The notes: generated by a model from the letters alone, not told the origin. Positions 36,552-45,560 are shown, counted from the stretch's first letter. The stretch: 64,000 bases of DNA from Zoogloea sp. LCSB751 (GCF_002028455.1 NZ_MWUM01000002.1:299675-363674); one strand, 5' to 3'. Made by a program: numbers and translations.

Positions 36552-38767
36552 GCCTGCTGACCTATAATCTCCGAATCACCACTATTGTTTCCCGAAAATG
36601 GGGTGGGTGCATATTTAATGGCACTTTTATTGACCCAAGCAGTGGCCTTGTTACTGAAACGGGGGCCTATGCAAATGTTAAGGTTTCACCCTCTGTCCTT
36701 GGAGGCTTCCAACCCCAAGTTGGTATGTGGGTGGCAGTCGAAGGGGAGGCTACGGTCGAGAGGCGCCAGTTTGATGGAATCGTACGTAGCGCACACGTCA
36801 TCACGGCCAAGGGCTTTACCTACCTAAGGCCCTCAGGTGAGCACCTGATTAGATTTCTTGCTGATTCCGAGGGATTCGCAGGGGTTGGCATTGCTCGTGC
36901 CCGCCGACTGTGGGACAGATTTGGCGATGACCTCTACAGAATACTGGATGAAGGGCAAGACTCGGCTCTGCTGGACCTGCTGCCCACTGACGTAGCTGCT
37001 AATCTCATGCGGGTCTGGGCAGACGTTGCTAGCTCCGATGTAGTGCGATGGCTTCATGATTCGAACTTTCCCTTTCAGCTTGCGCGTAAGGTAGTGAGGT
37101 ACTTCGGGAGGGAGGCCCGGGTTTCCATTGAAGAAGACCCTTATCGACTTCTGTCATTCAGTGCTTCTTGGAAGACTACCGATACATTTGCCCGGGGGCA
37201 GTTTGGCATTGGGCTTGATGACCCCAGGCGTTTACTTGCGGCCTGCGAAGAAGCACTTTATCGAGCCTTTAACGAGGGGCACACTGTAGTGAAGCTGGAG
37301 GAGCTTAAGGGGTACCTTAAGTCAATCCTTTCTTTGCCTAGCACGGACAATTTAGTTTCAATGGCGATTGCCGTTGGCGAGTGCAACGGCGGATATATTT
37401 CACTTGGTGGAGTGCTACAAACGGTCGGGGCTGCCGTATTGGAGCGAGGCATCGCGAAGGCTATTGTTGCGCGACTGTTGCGTGGCACGGCTGCCACACA
37501 CTCTCTGACCAGTATCGCTGCCACTCTTGACCGGTTTGAAGTGCTTGAGAAAGTAACCCTTTCCGACGAGCAGCGTGCCGCTGTAGAGCTAGTATCGACT
37601 AGATTCATTTCCTGCATATCGGGAGGTGCGGGTGTCGGCAAGACTACCGTGTTGAAGGCTGTATTAGCCGTGCTGGATGAGACTGGTTTGCCATGCAGAC
37701 TACTTGCTCTCGCAGGGCGGGCTGCGAAGAGGATTAGCGAGGCGACGGGGAGGCCAGCGCAAACGATTGCCGGGTTCATACGAAATCCAGAACTCGATGC
37801 GCTGCAAAACGGCATTGTCGTGATTGATGAAGCATCCATGGTTGATATACTTTCCATGGCCCAAGTGCTTGACCTCATTCCGGAAACTTGTCGGGTGGTC
37901 TTGGTTGGTGATTCCGCTCAGTTAATGCCCGTAGGACCTGGCTTAGTGTTTCATATCTTATGTGGCTCAATTATTCCTACGGTCGAGCTAAAGCAGGCTC
38001 GCCGGTTTGGTGCAGAGATTGCGCACTTTGCGAACCAGATTCGAGAGGGAAGCTTTCCCGAGGTCGCCGAGGATTCGAAAGCATCGGTGTGCCTGTTTGA
38101 CTTATCTCACCCAGAGTCAATTGCTGAAGCCATTGTAGAACTGTACGACCCCGTGGATTGTCAAATCCTCTGTTCGCGTCGTAGTGGGCCCAGCGGTACG
38201 AAGTCGCTCAATAGCTTGCTGCAGGCTAGAGTGAACCCGGATGGGCTGCCACTGATGGTTTTTAACCGTGAATTTGACCGCCAGGTGAATACCGGGCTTA
38301 GAATTAACGACCCAGTAATTTATACCCGGAACAATTACAGGCTAAATCTTCGAAACGGCTCTCTTGGGAAGCTTTCAAGTATTCCTGAAGAGCCGGCCAT
38401 CTACTGTGATGAAGTAGGTGAGCCGTTAGGTACTGTTATCGCTTGGGTGGAATGGGACGACGGAGTCCTTCGGCCTGTGTTCGAGGACATGCTTTCGGAA
38501 ATCGAGCTTGCCTACGCGATTACCACGCACAAGGCTCAGGGCTCGCAATGGAAGCGAGTGTTGATTCCTCTGGTTAAGACAAGAAACTTCGACCGGAGTA
38601 TGCTTTATACTGCGGTTACGCGTGCCCAGTCGCAGGTAATACTTTTCGGGGATAGGAGGGTGGCAGTGGATGCGGCAAGTGGAACGCCCCATTCCGCCAA
38701 GCGTCGCATTCACCTTGGGGAGTATATAATCCAAGAGGTGCAGTCCTCACTGAAGGAGAATAAATGA
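36548..38767 (+). CDS. RecD2-like ATP-dependent DNA helicase
   Basis: The protein has 739 residues. The N-terminal OB/HhH-type region (TIVSRKWGGCIFNGTFIDPS) is as in RecD2. Helicase superfamily 1 motifs are Walker A GGAGVGKTT (359-367), DEAS (VVIDEASMVDILSM near 425), VLVGDSAQLMPVGPG, and a C-terminal THKAQGSQWKRVLIPL / YTAVTRAQSQVILFGD. It unwinds DNA 5'-3' in its family. In this operon it may process the excised circle or aid transfer or replication of the island. It is coupled by ATGA overlaps to genes on both sides. Confidence 0.88.
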   Translation: MSLLTYNLRITTIVSRKWGGCIFNGTFIDPSSGLVTETGAYANVKVSPSVLGGFQPQVGMWVAVEGEATVERRQFDGIVRSAHVITAKGFTYLRPSGEHLIRFLADSEGFAGVGIARARRLWDRFGDDLYRILDEGQDSALLDLLPTDVAANLMRVWADVASSDVVRWLHDSNFPFQLARKVVRYFGREARVSIEEDPYRLLSFSASWKTTDTFARGQFGIGLDDPRRLLAACEEALYRAFNEGHTVVKLEELKGYLKSILSLPSTDNLVSMAIAVGECNGGYISLGGVLQTVGAAVLERGIAKAIVARLLRGTAATHSLTSIAATLDRFEVLEKVTLSDEQRAAVELVSTRFISCISGGAGVGKTTVLKAVLAVLDETGLPCRLLALAGRAAKRISEATGRPAQTIAGFIRNPELDALQNGIVVIDEASMVDILSMAQVLDLIPETCRVVLVGDSAQLMPVGPGLVFHILCGSIIPTVELKQARRFGAEIAHFANQIREGSFPEVAEDSKASVCLFDLSHPESIAEAIVELYDPVDCQILCSRRSGPSGTKSLNSLLQARVNPDGLPLMVFNREFDRQVNTGLRINDPVIYTRNNYRLNLRNGSLGKLSSIPEEPAIYCDEVGEPLGTVIAWVEWDDGVLRPVFEDMLSEIELAYAITTHKAQGSQWKRVLIPLVKTRNFDRSMLYTAVTRAQSQVILFGDRRVAVDAASGTPHSAKRRIHLGEYIIQEVQSSLKENK

Positions 38768-39081
38768 GTCGCTATACTGAACTAAAAGCCAAAATCGAAG
38801 AGCTTCAGAAAGAAATGCAGGACGCCTTCAATACTGAGCGAGGCGAGGTTATCGCTTCGATAAAGGCTCAAGTCAAAGCATTTAACCTCACTGCGACCGA
38901 CATCGGATTGGGACCGTCTAAGGGTGGTAAGCAGAAAGTCTCTGGTGCTACGCCTATAGTGGTTAAGCCAAAATACCGAGATGGCGATAATACCTGGACG
39001 GGCCGAGGTGCAAAACCGGTATGGTTGCGTGACAAACTCGCTGCCGGAAAGAATCTTGAAGACTTTCTGATTAAGGATTGA
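38764..39081 (+). CDS. H-NS family nucleoid protein
   Basis: The protein has 105 residues. The N-terminal oligomerisation helix (YTELKAKIEELQKEMQDAFN) and the C-terminal DNA-binding motif (PKYRDGDNTWTGRGAKPVWL) are complete; the latter is the betaproteobacterial H-NS/BpH3 type. Its start overlaps the helicase stop (ATGA), so it is the last gene of the recombination operon. H-NS proteins silence AT-rich DNA, so it may keep the lower-GC cargo quiet. Confidence 0.9.
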   Translation: MSRYTELKAKIEELQKEMQDAFNTERGEVIASIKAQVKAFNLTATDIGLGPSKGGKQKVSGATPIVVKPKYRDGDNTWTGRGAKPVWLRDKLAAGKNLEDFLIKD

Positions 39082-39107
39082 CTCTTTGGTGGGTGGTTTG
39101 ATATAGT
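39078..39107 (+). promoter_or_regulatory. Sigma-70 promoter for island tRNA-Thr
   Basis: TTGACT (39078-39083), an 18-base spacer and TATAGT (39102-39107) give a predicted start about 15 bases before the tRNA. The -35 overlaps the H-NS stop codon. It allows the tRNA to be transcribed separately from the operon. Confidence 0.65.
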
Positions 39108-39129
39108 AAGAAAGTTGTTTGGTAATTGT

Positions 39130-39412
39130 GCCGGGTTAGCTCAGTTGGTAGAGCAACCGCCTTGAATATACGAGTGCCCTATCGGAAACGGTGGGAGTAG
39201 AACCCCTCAAATTCGGGGAAAGCTAAGGTCCGAAAAGACTATGCCAATCCCGAGCCAAGTCCTGTAAAGGAAAGGTGTAGAGACTAGACGGGGGGAGCCT
39301 AAAGCGGATTGCAATGGCTAAGGGATAGTCCAGACCACAAACGTAAGGCGGCGAAAGCCGAAGTGGTAAGGTAAGCGGTAGGTCATCCGTTCGAGTCGGA
39401 TACTCGGCACCA
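39130..39412 (+). tRNA. tRNA-Thr(UGU) interrupted by a group I intron
   Basis: Exons 39130-39163 and 39371-39412 join to a 76-nt tRNA with an encoded CCA. Acceptor GCCGGGT pairs with ACTCGGC, the D arm is GCTC/GAGC, the anticodon stem ACCGC/GCGGT encloses loop CTTGTAA (anticodon TGT), and the T arm is ATCCG/CGGAT. The intron lies between anticodon positions 34 and 35. The tRNA differs from the split host copy in several stems, so it is a homologue and not a duplicate. It has its own promoter and presumably replaces the disrupted host gene. Ordinary tRNA scans may miss it or mis-set its ends because of the intron. Confidence 0.9.
39164..39370 (+). ncRNA. Group I self-splicing intron, IC3 (Azoarcus tRNA-Ile intron type)
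   Basis: The intron is 207 nt. P1: exon CTT (39161-39163) pairs with guide GAG (39172-39174), with the U.G wobble at the splice site and an 8-base loop. P10: TAC (39169-39171) pairs with exon GTA (39371-39373). P2 is capped by GAAA (~39182-39200) and P9 is a GGCGAAAGCC hairpin. The catalytic core GTAGAGACTAGACGG with later GATAGTCC forms P3/P7/P8. The intron ends in G before the 3' exon. Layout and length match the small Azoarcus ribozyme. There is no endonuclease ORF. Confidence 0.88.
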
Positions 39413-39450
39413 AATAACTAGCAGGTCGGGCGAGATGCAATTTCGTCCGG

Positions 39451-39474
39451 AAATATGCACTAAGGTGCATATTT
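39451..39474. repeat. Palindrome near right end, containing the inverted copy of the left-end 12-mer
   Basis: AAATATGCAC (39451-39460) and GTGCATATTT (39465-39474) are perfect inverted repeats around TAAG. Bases 39452-39463 are the reverse complement of TTAGTGCATATT at 10446. There is no T-tract, so it is not a typical terminator. Confidence 0.6.
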
Positions 39475-39598
39475 AGATATGCAGTGCAACGTTAACGCCT
39501 GTTGATTGAAAATTGTTATTTATCAGGGGGTTGGCGGTGGTGAAGGGGAGATAAAGAAGTCACTCACTCGGTTGAGTTGCTTGCTTTCCCTATATAAC

Positions 39599-39623
39599 GG
39601 TTCGATTCCTTTCACCGGCACCA
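39599..39623 (+). pseudogene. 3' fragment of host tRNA-Thr with right GGTTC core
   Basis: GGTTC (39599-39603) is followed by GATTCCTTTCACCGGCACCA. CACCGGC is complementary to GCCGGTG of the fragment at 10374, and the CCA is encoded. Together the two fragments make one full tRNA-Thr. This sets the right island boundary. Confidence 0.9.
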
Positions 39624-39641
39624 AAGGATCCAAGCATTGAG

Positions 39642-39667
39642 GCCAATCCCCAGGGATTGGCTTTTTT
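39642..39667 (+). terminator. Intrinsic terminator after tRNA-Thr
   Basis: GCCAATCCC / GGGATTGGC forms a short-loop hairpin followed by TTTTTT. It is probably the native terminator of the host tRNA-Thr, now used by the island tRNA. Confidence 0.75.
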
Positions 39668-39716
39668 GCTGGGGTTACACCGGGGGTACGATTCAGCCAG
39701 ATCGGTCCAATCAGAC

Positions 39717-39863
39717 ATGCATGGATTGTTAGGAGTCGTCGTCATCGTGGGCTGCCTCTGCGCGGCCGTCGCTGCGGCGGTATTGTTTTTCCGCGACATG
39801 AGAAACAGCCGGCGGGCAGAACAGCGGCGGCAGCAGCTCGTTTCGAGACTGAGACCGAAGTGA
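39717..39863 (+). CDS. Small single-membrane-span protein
   Basis: This 48-residue frame starts MHGLLGVVVIVGCLCAAVAA; a hydrophobic helix (~4-24) is followed by a strongly basic tail (RNSRRAEQRRQQLVSRLRPK). There is a single GG-rich stretch upstream and no strong ribosome site. Similar tiny anchors are common in Rhodocyclales, but this could be spurious. Confidence 0.4.
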   Translation: MHGLLGVVVIVGCLCAAVAAAVLFFRDMRNSRRAEQRRQQLVSRLRPK

Positions 39864-39889
39864 TGTGTGCCGTGCGTGGGAGATAAGCG

Positions 39890-40516
39890 ATGTGCGCCAA
39901 TTTCATCCCCGCGACACCGCAGCAACTGGCCGCCCTTCCGCTGCCGCCTCCCGACTTCTCTTACGGCGAGGCCTACCCGGGCTCAGTCGTGCCCGTCGTC
40001 ACGAACTTCGCTCCGCGCATCTGGGTGCCGGCCTGCTTCGGCCTGATTCCCGCCTGGGCCAGGGATGCGAAGATTGCCCGCTCCACCTATAACGCCCGAA
40101 GCGAAACCCTCGCAGAAAGACCTTCTTTCCGGAATGCATGGGCACGCGGCCAGCTCTGCATCATTCCGGCGGATGTCCTTTACGAGCCCTGTTACGAGAC
40201 GGCCCGCGCCGTACGCTGGCAGATCCGCCGGCAGGATGCCCGGCCGATGGGGATTGCCGGTTTATGGGAGCGGGTGCTACAGCCCGACGGGCAGGTCGTC
40301 TGGTCCATGACCATGCTGACGGTCAATGCGGATGGGCACGCCTTGTTCGGGCGCTTCCATAAACCCGGGGACGAGAAGCGCGCCGTCGTGATCCTGCCCG
40401 ATGGTGTCTGGGGCGCGTGGTTGGGGGCGCGTTCGGAAAAGGAGGCGTGGTCGCTGCTGACGCTCGCTGAGCCGGGTGGCCTGATTGTCGCCCCGGCCCC
40501 TCGCGAAGATCAGTGA
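39890..40516 (+). CDS. SRAP (YedK/HMCES) family protein
   Basis: The protein has 208 residues. It starts MCANFIPATPQQL; Cys2 is the residue that forms a thiazolidine crosslink to abasic sites after Met removal. Conserved SRAP segments are visible: NARSETLAERPSFRNAWARG, CIIPADVLYEP, GIAGLWERV, MLTVNADG and FHKPGDEKRAVVIL. YEP replaces the more usual YEW at the active-site Glu, and the Glu itself is retained. SRAP proteins protect abasic sites in single-stranded DNA. The N terminus is shorter than in YedK. Confidence 0.85.
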   Translation: MCANFIPATPQQLAALPLPPPDFSYGEAYPGSVVPVVTNFAPRIWVPACFGLIPAWARDAKIARSTYNARSETLAERPSFRNAWARGQLCIIPADVLYEPCYETARAVRWQIRRQDARPMGIAGLWERVLQPDGQVVWSMTMLTVNADGHALFGRFHKPGDEKRAVVILPDGVWGAWLGARSEKEAWSLLTLAEPGGLIVAPAPREDQ

Positions 40517-40517
40517 G

Positions 40518-41309
40518 TCAGGGGCGGGTACCCTGGAAAAACAGGCCGTCGCTGCGGGCTGTGTTCGGGGCGGCTATGTAAAACTGCTTGCGGGGAATGT
40601 TGTAGAAACCGATTCCGGTCAGTGTGTCGGTGCCGAACGTACAGGAGCCACCGCGGAAGGTGACGGACAGGTTGAAGACGTTTACCGATCCGCGCGGCGT
40701 GGCCACTCCGGAGAAATTACAGCCGGCAACGACGCCCGTGATGGTGCCGTTGGCCTGCAGGGTCATGAATGCGGTCTGAGTGCCGGCAGAGGAAACCGCA
40801 TTGCCTGTATAGGTTCCCGTCGCCAGTGTGGCGTTTGCCGGCTGCTCGTACGCCGGGTTGTACTGGGTTGAGAAGGTGCTCGTATCCCGGTTGGCGTAGG
40901 TCAGTACGCCGCTGAGCGAAGACTTCGTGAAGTAGCTGGCGGAAACGCTGATCGAGTTGACCCCGTAGCGGTCGAAATTGAAATCGACCGCATCCTTCAC
41001 CGTAAAACTGCCATTGCTGGCCTGGCCCGTGCCGGTGACGACGCCGCCGATCACGTCCTTGTCGCTTCTTGTGGAATACACCGCATAGAAGCTGCCGTCG
41101 TTCAGGATCACGCCGGAGATGCTGGCACCAGCGTCGCTGGTGCCCAGCCACATGCCTTCCGCGGCATTCGAAACGACCAGGGAGGGGCCCTGAGCCCCTC
41201 CGCCGCTACCCGCAGTGCTCCCGTCGTCGCTGCCGCCGCCACCGCCTCCGCAGGCGGACAGGGACAAGGAGAGGAGGAGGGTGGTGGAACCTTGGATATG
41301 GCGGGTCAT
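40518..41309 (-). CDS. Predicted lipoprotein with beta-rich repeats
   Basis: The protein has 263 residues. The signal ends in the lipobox LSAC (Cys20) followed by GGGGGGSDDGSTAGSGGG, a flexible linker. The rest is beta-rich with no recognised enzyme motif (GMWLGTSDAGASISGVILND). It is probably attached to the outer membrane. Its stop lies one base from the SRAP stop, so the genes converge. Confidence 0.75.
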   Translation of the reverse strand: MTRHIQGSTTLLLSLSLSACGGGGGGSDDGSTAGSGGGAQGPSLVVSNAAEGMWLGTSDAGASISGVILNDGSFYAVYSTRSDKDVIGGVVTGTGQASNGSFTVKDAVDFNFDRYGVNSISVSASYFTKSSLSGVLTYANRDTSTFSTQYNPAYEQPANATLATGTYTGNAVSSAGTQTAFMTLQANGTITGVVAGCNFSGVATPRGSVNVFNLSVTFRGGSCTFGTDTLTGIGFYNIPRKQFYIAAPNTARSDGLFFQGTRP

Positions 41310-41642
41310 GAATGCATTCCTGATAATCGGCAGGTCGGTTTTCCGCCTGAAAACACATGATTTCTTGGACTGCCGATTGTCCTGGAGCGGTCCTCCCCCA
41401 GGGGGTTAGTCGGTGCACATGAAAGTTGTGGCGTATTACCTTTGGAAAGTATTTTCATGATTTTTGAATAGTGCGCGCGGTCTTGCGATGTTGCATGTCG
41501 GGCGTGCGTCCATGCTCCGCAGCCGCGATGAACATGTTTCAGCGGAATGGGGGCAGTGAGCGCTGTTCGCAATGGAGCGCCTTGGGCAGTGCTCGTTCGT
41601 GGCGTCGAGTGGCTGGAAGCAAAAGGGGGGCGCACAAATAAC

Positions 41643-41671
41643 TTGGCAAGATCCGGATAAGTGGGTAATAT
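41643..41671 (+). promoter_or_regulatory. Sigma-70 promoter for tRNA-fMet
   Basis: TTGGCA (41643-41648), a 17-base spacer and TAATAT (41666-41671) lie 15 bases before the tRNA start. Confidence 0.7.
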
Positions 41672-41685
41672 CCGTCCCTCTCTGA

Positions 41686-41762
<77 letters not shown>

Positions 41763-41776
41763 GTTTCAAGCGTCAA

Positions 41777-41807
41777 GGCTCAATCACTTAGGTGATTGGG
41801 CCTTTTT
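41777..41807 (+). terminator. Intrinsic terminator of tRNA-fMet
   Basis: GGCTCAATCAC pairs with GTGATTGGGCC across a TTAG loop, followed by TTTTT. Confidence 0.88.
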
Positions 41808-42083
41808 GCTTTACGGGTCGTCGGTACCCGTGGCGCGTGATACGACGCCCTTTCGTGGTGCCTTTACCCGATTCTGATCAGTTGTGGTGCATCCTGTCTG
41901 GCGGGGGCGGTGTGCGTTATCGACATATGCACAGCATTGGTGCATAATCAAAAACCTATATTGGTTCAGGCGTTGTGTGCCGCCGTTTTTCGCCAGAAAC
42001 GCGATATGGGGTCGGTCGCTGACGTCCGAATGCTCCTTGCCTACACCTCCGGGGCGGGCCCGCGGCGCGCAGTTCTTGCCACG

Positions 42084-45000
42084 ATGATCACAGTTCCTGT
42101 CTCCAAGCTTTTCTCGAATAGCACTGACTCTTCCCGTCGGAGGTGGCTCCGTCTGGCCTTGCCGCTCGTTGCCGTTTCCGTGTTGATCGGTGCGGTCGGT
42201 GTGGTGGGTTATCGCTATTTGAGCGAAGAGACGCGCCGGGAGACCCATCGCACGCTGGCGGTCATCGCTGAGCAGAAACGGCAGCAGATCGAGGATTCGC
42301 TGGCCGAGACGCGCATCGATGCCGAACTCTATTTCGCCAGCCGCTCCCAGTTGGAGATGCTGTTCCGGCGCTGGTTGAACAGTGGGCGCAAGGACGCCGA
42401 CCTTGTCGAACAGATGCGCAGCCGCATGCAGGAAGTGGCCCGCGTGCGGGGGTGGGGCGGCCTGGCGGTGGTCGATGCCGATGCCCGCCCGGTGGTGGTG
42501 GTCGGCAAGGCCAATGTCCGCGACCATGCTGCGCTCATCAAGGACATCCTGCGCGAGCCGCGCATCGAGTTTGTCGACCTGCACCGCACCGCCGAGGGCG
42601 AAGTGCTGTACGGCGTCCTCGCGCCGATCGGCGCATCGGGCTCCCGGCCGCTGGGCGTCGCCTACCTCACCTGGAAGGCGGAGCAGGCGCTGTATCCGCT
42701 GGTCGAATCCTGGCCGGTGCCGACCCGCACGGCGGAAACCTACCTCGTGCGCCGGGACGGCGACAACGTCCGCTTCCTGACGCCGCTGCGCCACCGGGCG
42801 GCGCCCGCCTTGTCACTGGTCCAGTCGCTCAGTATCCCGACCTTACCCGCCGGGCGGGCCGCCAAGGGCGAACACGGGATTCTTGCCGGCGGACGGGACT
42901 ACCGTGAGGTGCCGGTCCTGGCCTATGCCTCGCCGGTTGGGGGGACGCCGTGGCTGATGCTGGCCGAGATCGACGAAGTCGAGGCCTATGCCGGCATTCA
43001 TACCCTGGCCTGGGCGACCGGGCTGGTGGTCGGCCTGGGGCTGCTGTTCGTCTATTCGGCGGGTTACCTGCTGTGGCGCCGCGACCGGGCGCGCCAGGAG
43101 ATGGCGACCCTGCAGGCCCAGCAGGCAGCCGAGGCACGCTTCCGCGTGATCTTCGAGCAGGCGCCCCTCGGCGTGGCGCTGCTGGACTCCCGGGGCGGCC
43201 GGATCACCGAGGCGAACCCCCGCTTCGCCGAGATCGTCGGCCTTTCGCCGGCGGAAATGGTCGGGCGCGCCCCAACCGCCATGACTCATCCGGATGACGT
43301 GGCCGAGAGCCGCCAGCATATCGAGCGCCTCAATGCCGGGGAGATCTCCGGTTATCGCCTGACCAAACGCTATCTGCGTCCCGATGGATCGGTGGTGTGG
43401 GTCAGTCTGAGCTGCGCCCCGGTCCAGGTCGCCAACGAGGATAGCCGTCGTTACCTGGCCATCGTCGAGGACATCACTGCCCGCAAGGAAATGGAAGAAC
43501 GCTTGCGGATCAGCGAGTCGCGGCATCGCCTGCTGGCCGACAATGCCGTCGATGTGATCGTGACGATGGATCTGGGCGGGCGTTTTTCCTACATCAGTCC
43601 ATCCGTCGAGCGGCTGCGCGGCTATTCTGCCGACGAAGCGATCGGGCAGCCCTTGACGGAGGTTCTGACGGCGGACTCCCTGCGCATCGCCGAAGCCTAT
43701 TTCGCCCGCCTGAAGGCCAGCCTTGCCAACGGCGAGGCGGTGGAGCTGGAGCATTTCCGCGGCGAACTGGAGGTGCGCCGCAAGGATGGCGCATCCGTGT
43801 GGACCGACGTCAGTGCCAGCCCGCTGCTCAGCGCGGATGGCAACATCGTGGAAATCCTCGGCGTGATCCGCGACGTCAGCGAGCGCAAACGCTACGAATA
43901 CAAGCTGCGCCAGGCCTCTGAAGCGGCCGAGGCGGCCAACGCGGCGAAGAGCGAGTTCCTGGCCCACATGAGCCACGAGATCCGCACGCCGATGAACGCC
44001 GTGCTGGGGCTCGCCCAGGTGCTCGAGCGCGAAGCCCTGGCCGGGCACCAGCACGACATGGTCCAGCGCATCCGGACGGCCGGGCAGTCCCTGCTGGCCA
44101 TCCTCAACGACGTGCTCGACCTGTCCAAGATCGAGGCCGGGCAGCTGCGTATCGAGCAGCGTCCCTTCGACCTGGCCGTACTGCTGGCCAACCTCGACAG
44201 CCTGATGGGCCAGGCGGCCAGGGGCAAGGGGCTCGCGCTGCGCATCGAAGGGCCGGACGAGTCCCCCGGCCCGCTGCTGGGCGACGGTCTTCGCCTGGAG
44301 CAGATCCTGTTCAATCTGACCGGCAATGCCATCAAGTTCACCGAGCAGGGCGAGGTGGCGGTGGGGGTCCGGGCCCGCGCGGTGGACGATCTGACGCTGA
44401 AGCTCCGTTTCGAGATCCGCGATACCGGCATCGGCATCGACCCGGAAGCCCTGGGGCGTCTGTTCGCCCCCTTTGCCCAGGCCGATGCGGGCATCGGTCG
44501 CCGCTTTGGCGGCACTGGCCTCGGCCTGTCGATCTGCAAGCGCCTGGTTGAATTGATGGGCGGCGAGATCGGCGCCGACAGCCAGCCGGGCACGGGCAGC
44601 TGCTTCTGGTTCGAGCTGCCGCTGCAACGGGCCAGTGAAGCCGAGATGGCCGCGCTGGCCGTGGCTGCCGCGCCACCCGAGCCGTCCGGACCCCGTCTGG
44701 TCGGGGCCCATCTGCTGGTGGTGGACGACAGTGGAATGAACCGTGATCTGGTGGAGCGGGCGTTACGCCTCGAAGGGGCCAGCTCCACGCTGGCCGCCGA
44801 CGGCCTGCAGGCGATCCAGATCCTGCAGACCCGGCCCGAACGTTTCGACGCGGTGCTGATGGATGTGCAGATGCCGGTGATGGACGGTCTCACTGCCATG
44901 CGCCTGATTCGTGGCGAGCTGGGCCTGATCGACCTCCCCGTCATCGCCTTCACCGCCGGTGTGCGTGACGAGCAGCAGGCCGCGGCGCGGGCCGCTGGCG

Positions 45001-45521
45001 CCAACGACGTGCTGGCCAAACCGATGGACCTGGATCAGATGGCGCTCACGCTGGAGTACTGGGTCCGTTCCCACCGGCGCCTAAAGGGGGCCGTCGACGC
45101 GCCCGCTGTTGCAGCGGCGGCGCCGACCGGGAGCGTTGTCGATCAAGCCACCGCGGATGCGGGGGCGACGGACGCCGGAGACTTCCCGGAGATTCCCGGC
45201 ATCGACCGCGAACGGGCTGTCCAGCGCCTGGGCCGCGACCGGGAGATGTTCATCGGCCTGCTCGAACTCTTCGTCCATGACAACGCCAATGCCGTCGGGC
45301 AGGCGCGCAGTGCGCTCGCTGCGGGTGACCGAGAGGCGGCGGGGCGCCGCATGCACACCCTGGGCAGCAATGCCGGCTTCCTGTGCGCCTTCGGGCTGAT
45401 GGACTCGGCGCGGGCGCTGGAGGCGGCCATCGACGGTGGAGAGGCGGAGCTCGACGCGGCGTTCGATGCGCTGGAGCGCGAGATCGCGGATTTCGTCGAC
45501 GCCAGCGCGCCCTGGCGCTGA
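42084..45521 (+). CDS. Hybrid sensor histidine kinase with receiver and HPt domains (BarA/ArcB-like)
   Basis: The protein has 1145 residues from the ATG at 42084; the upstream extension to 41910 is not protein-like. It has a membrane segment at ~26-45, a periplasmic Cache-type sensor to ~310 and a second segment ([20 protein letters not shown]). Two PAS-PAC units follow, then HisKA (His631 in [10 protein letters not shown]), HATPase ([14 protein letters not shown]), a receiver (Asp927 in [11 protein letters not shown]) and an HPt (His1091 in MHTLGSNAG). A full internal phosphorelay is therefore encoded. The final partner regulator is not adjacent. Confidence 0.92.
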   Translation: MITVPVSKLFSNSTDSSRRRWLRLALPLVAVSVLIGAVGVVGYRYLSEETRRETHRTLAVIAEQKRQQIEDSLAETRIDAELYFASRSQLEMLFRRWLNSGRKDADLVEQMRSRMQEVARVRGWGGLAVVDADARPVVVVGKANVRDHAALIKDILREPRIEFVDLHRTAEGEVLYGVLAPIGASGSRPLGVAYLTWKAEQALYPLVESWPVPTRTAETYLVRRDGDNVRFLTPLRHRAAPALSLVQSLSIPTLPAGRAAKGEHGILAGGRDYREVPVLAYASPVGGTPWLMLAEIDEVEAYAGIHTLAWATGLVVGLGLLFVYSAGYLLWRRDRARQEMATLQAQQAAEARFRVIFEQAPLGVALLDSRGGRITEANPRFAEIVGLSPAEMVGRAPTAMTHPDDVAESRQHIERLNAGEISGYRLTKRYLRPDGSVVWVSLSCAPVQVANEDSRRYLAIVEDITARKEMEERLRISESRHRLLADNAVDVIVTMDLGGRFSYISPSVERLRGYSADEAIGQPLTEVLTADSLRIAEAYFARLKASLANGEAVELEHFRGELEVRRKDGASVWTDVSASPLLSADGNIVEILGVIRDVSERKRYEYKLRQASEAAEAANAAKSEFLAHMSHEIRTPMNAVLGLAQVLEREALAGHQHDMVQRIRTAGQSLLAILNDVLDLSKIEAGQLRIEQRPFDLAVLLANLDSLMGQAARGKGLALRIEGPDESPGPLLGDGLRLEQILFNLTGNAIKFTEQGEVAVGVRARAVDDLTLKLRFEIRDTGIGIDPEALGRLFAPFAQADAGIGRRFGGTGLGLSICKRLVELMGGEIGADSQPGTGSCFWFELPLQRASEAEMAALAVAAAPPEPSGPRLVGAHLLVVDDSGMNRDLVERALRLEGASSTLAADGLQAIQILQTRPERFDAVLMDVQMPVMDGLTAMRLIRGELGLIDLPVIAFTAGVRDEQQAAARAAGANDVLAKPMDLDQMALTLEYWVRSHRRLKGAVDAPAVAAAAPTGSVVDQATADAGATDAGDFPEIPGIDRERAVQRLGRDREMFIGLLELFVHDNANAVGQARSALAAGDREAAGRRMHTLGSNAGFLCAFGLMDSARALEAAIDGGEAELDAAFDALEREIADFVDASAPWR

Positions 45522-45560
45522 AGGCCGGGCCGGTCGGCCGCCGGCTGGCGGCGACGCCCT

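Larger units (their letters stand above)
10430..39603. mobile_element. Integrated genomic island (~29.2 kb) in tRNA-Thr
   Basis: The ends are set by the two halves of a tRNA-Thr gene and the GGTTC repeat. The interior has lower GC and more A/T-ending codons than both flanks. It carries a recombinase/helicase/H-NS operon at its right end, defence cargo to the left, and a replacement tRNA-Thr. The gene set (tyrosine recombinase, very large second recombinase-like protein, ~220-aa third protein) resembles gamma-mobile-trio or GInt islands known from other Proteobacteria, which also carry anti-phage cargo. There are no conjugation genes, phage structural genes or intact insertion sequences. Confidence 0.88.

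Noticed and set aside
39451..39474. Terminator for the island tRNA
   Set aside because: It is a perfect palindrome but lacks a T-tract, and its sequence recurs at the other island end; a recombination site fits better.
42843..44711. 622-aa minus-strand frame under the hybrid kinase
   Set aside because: It is a shadow of a gene with a full domain series on the plus strand.
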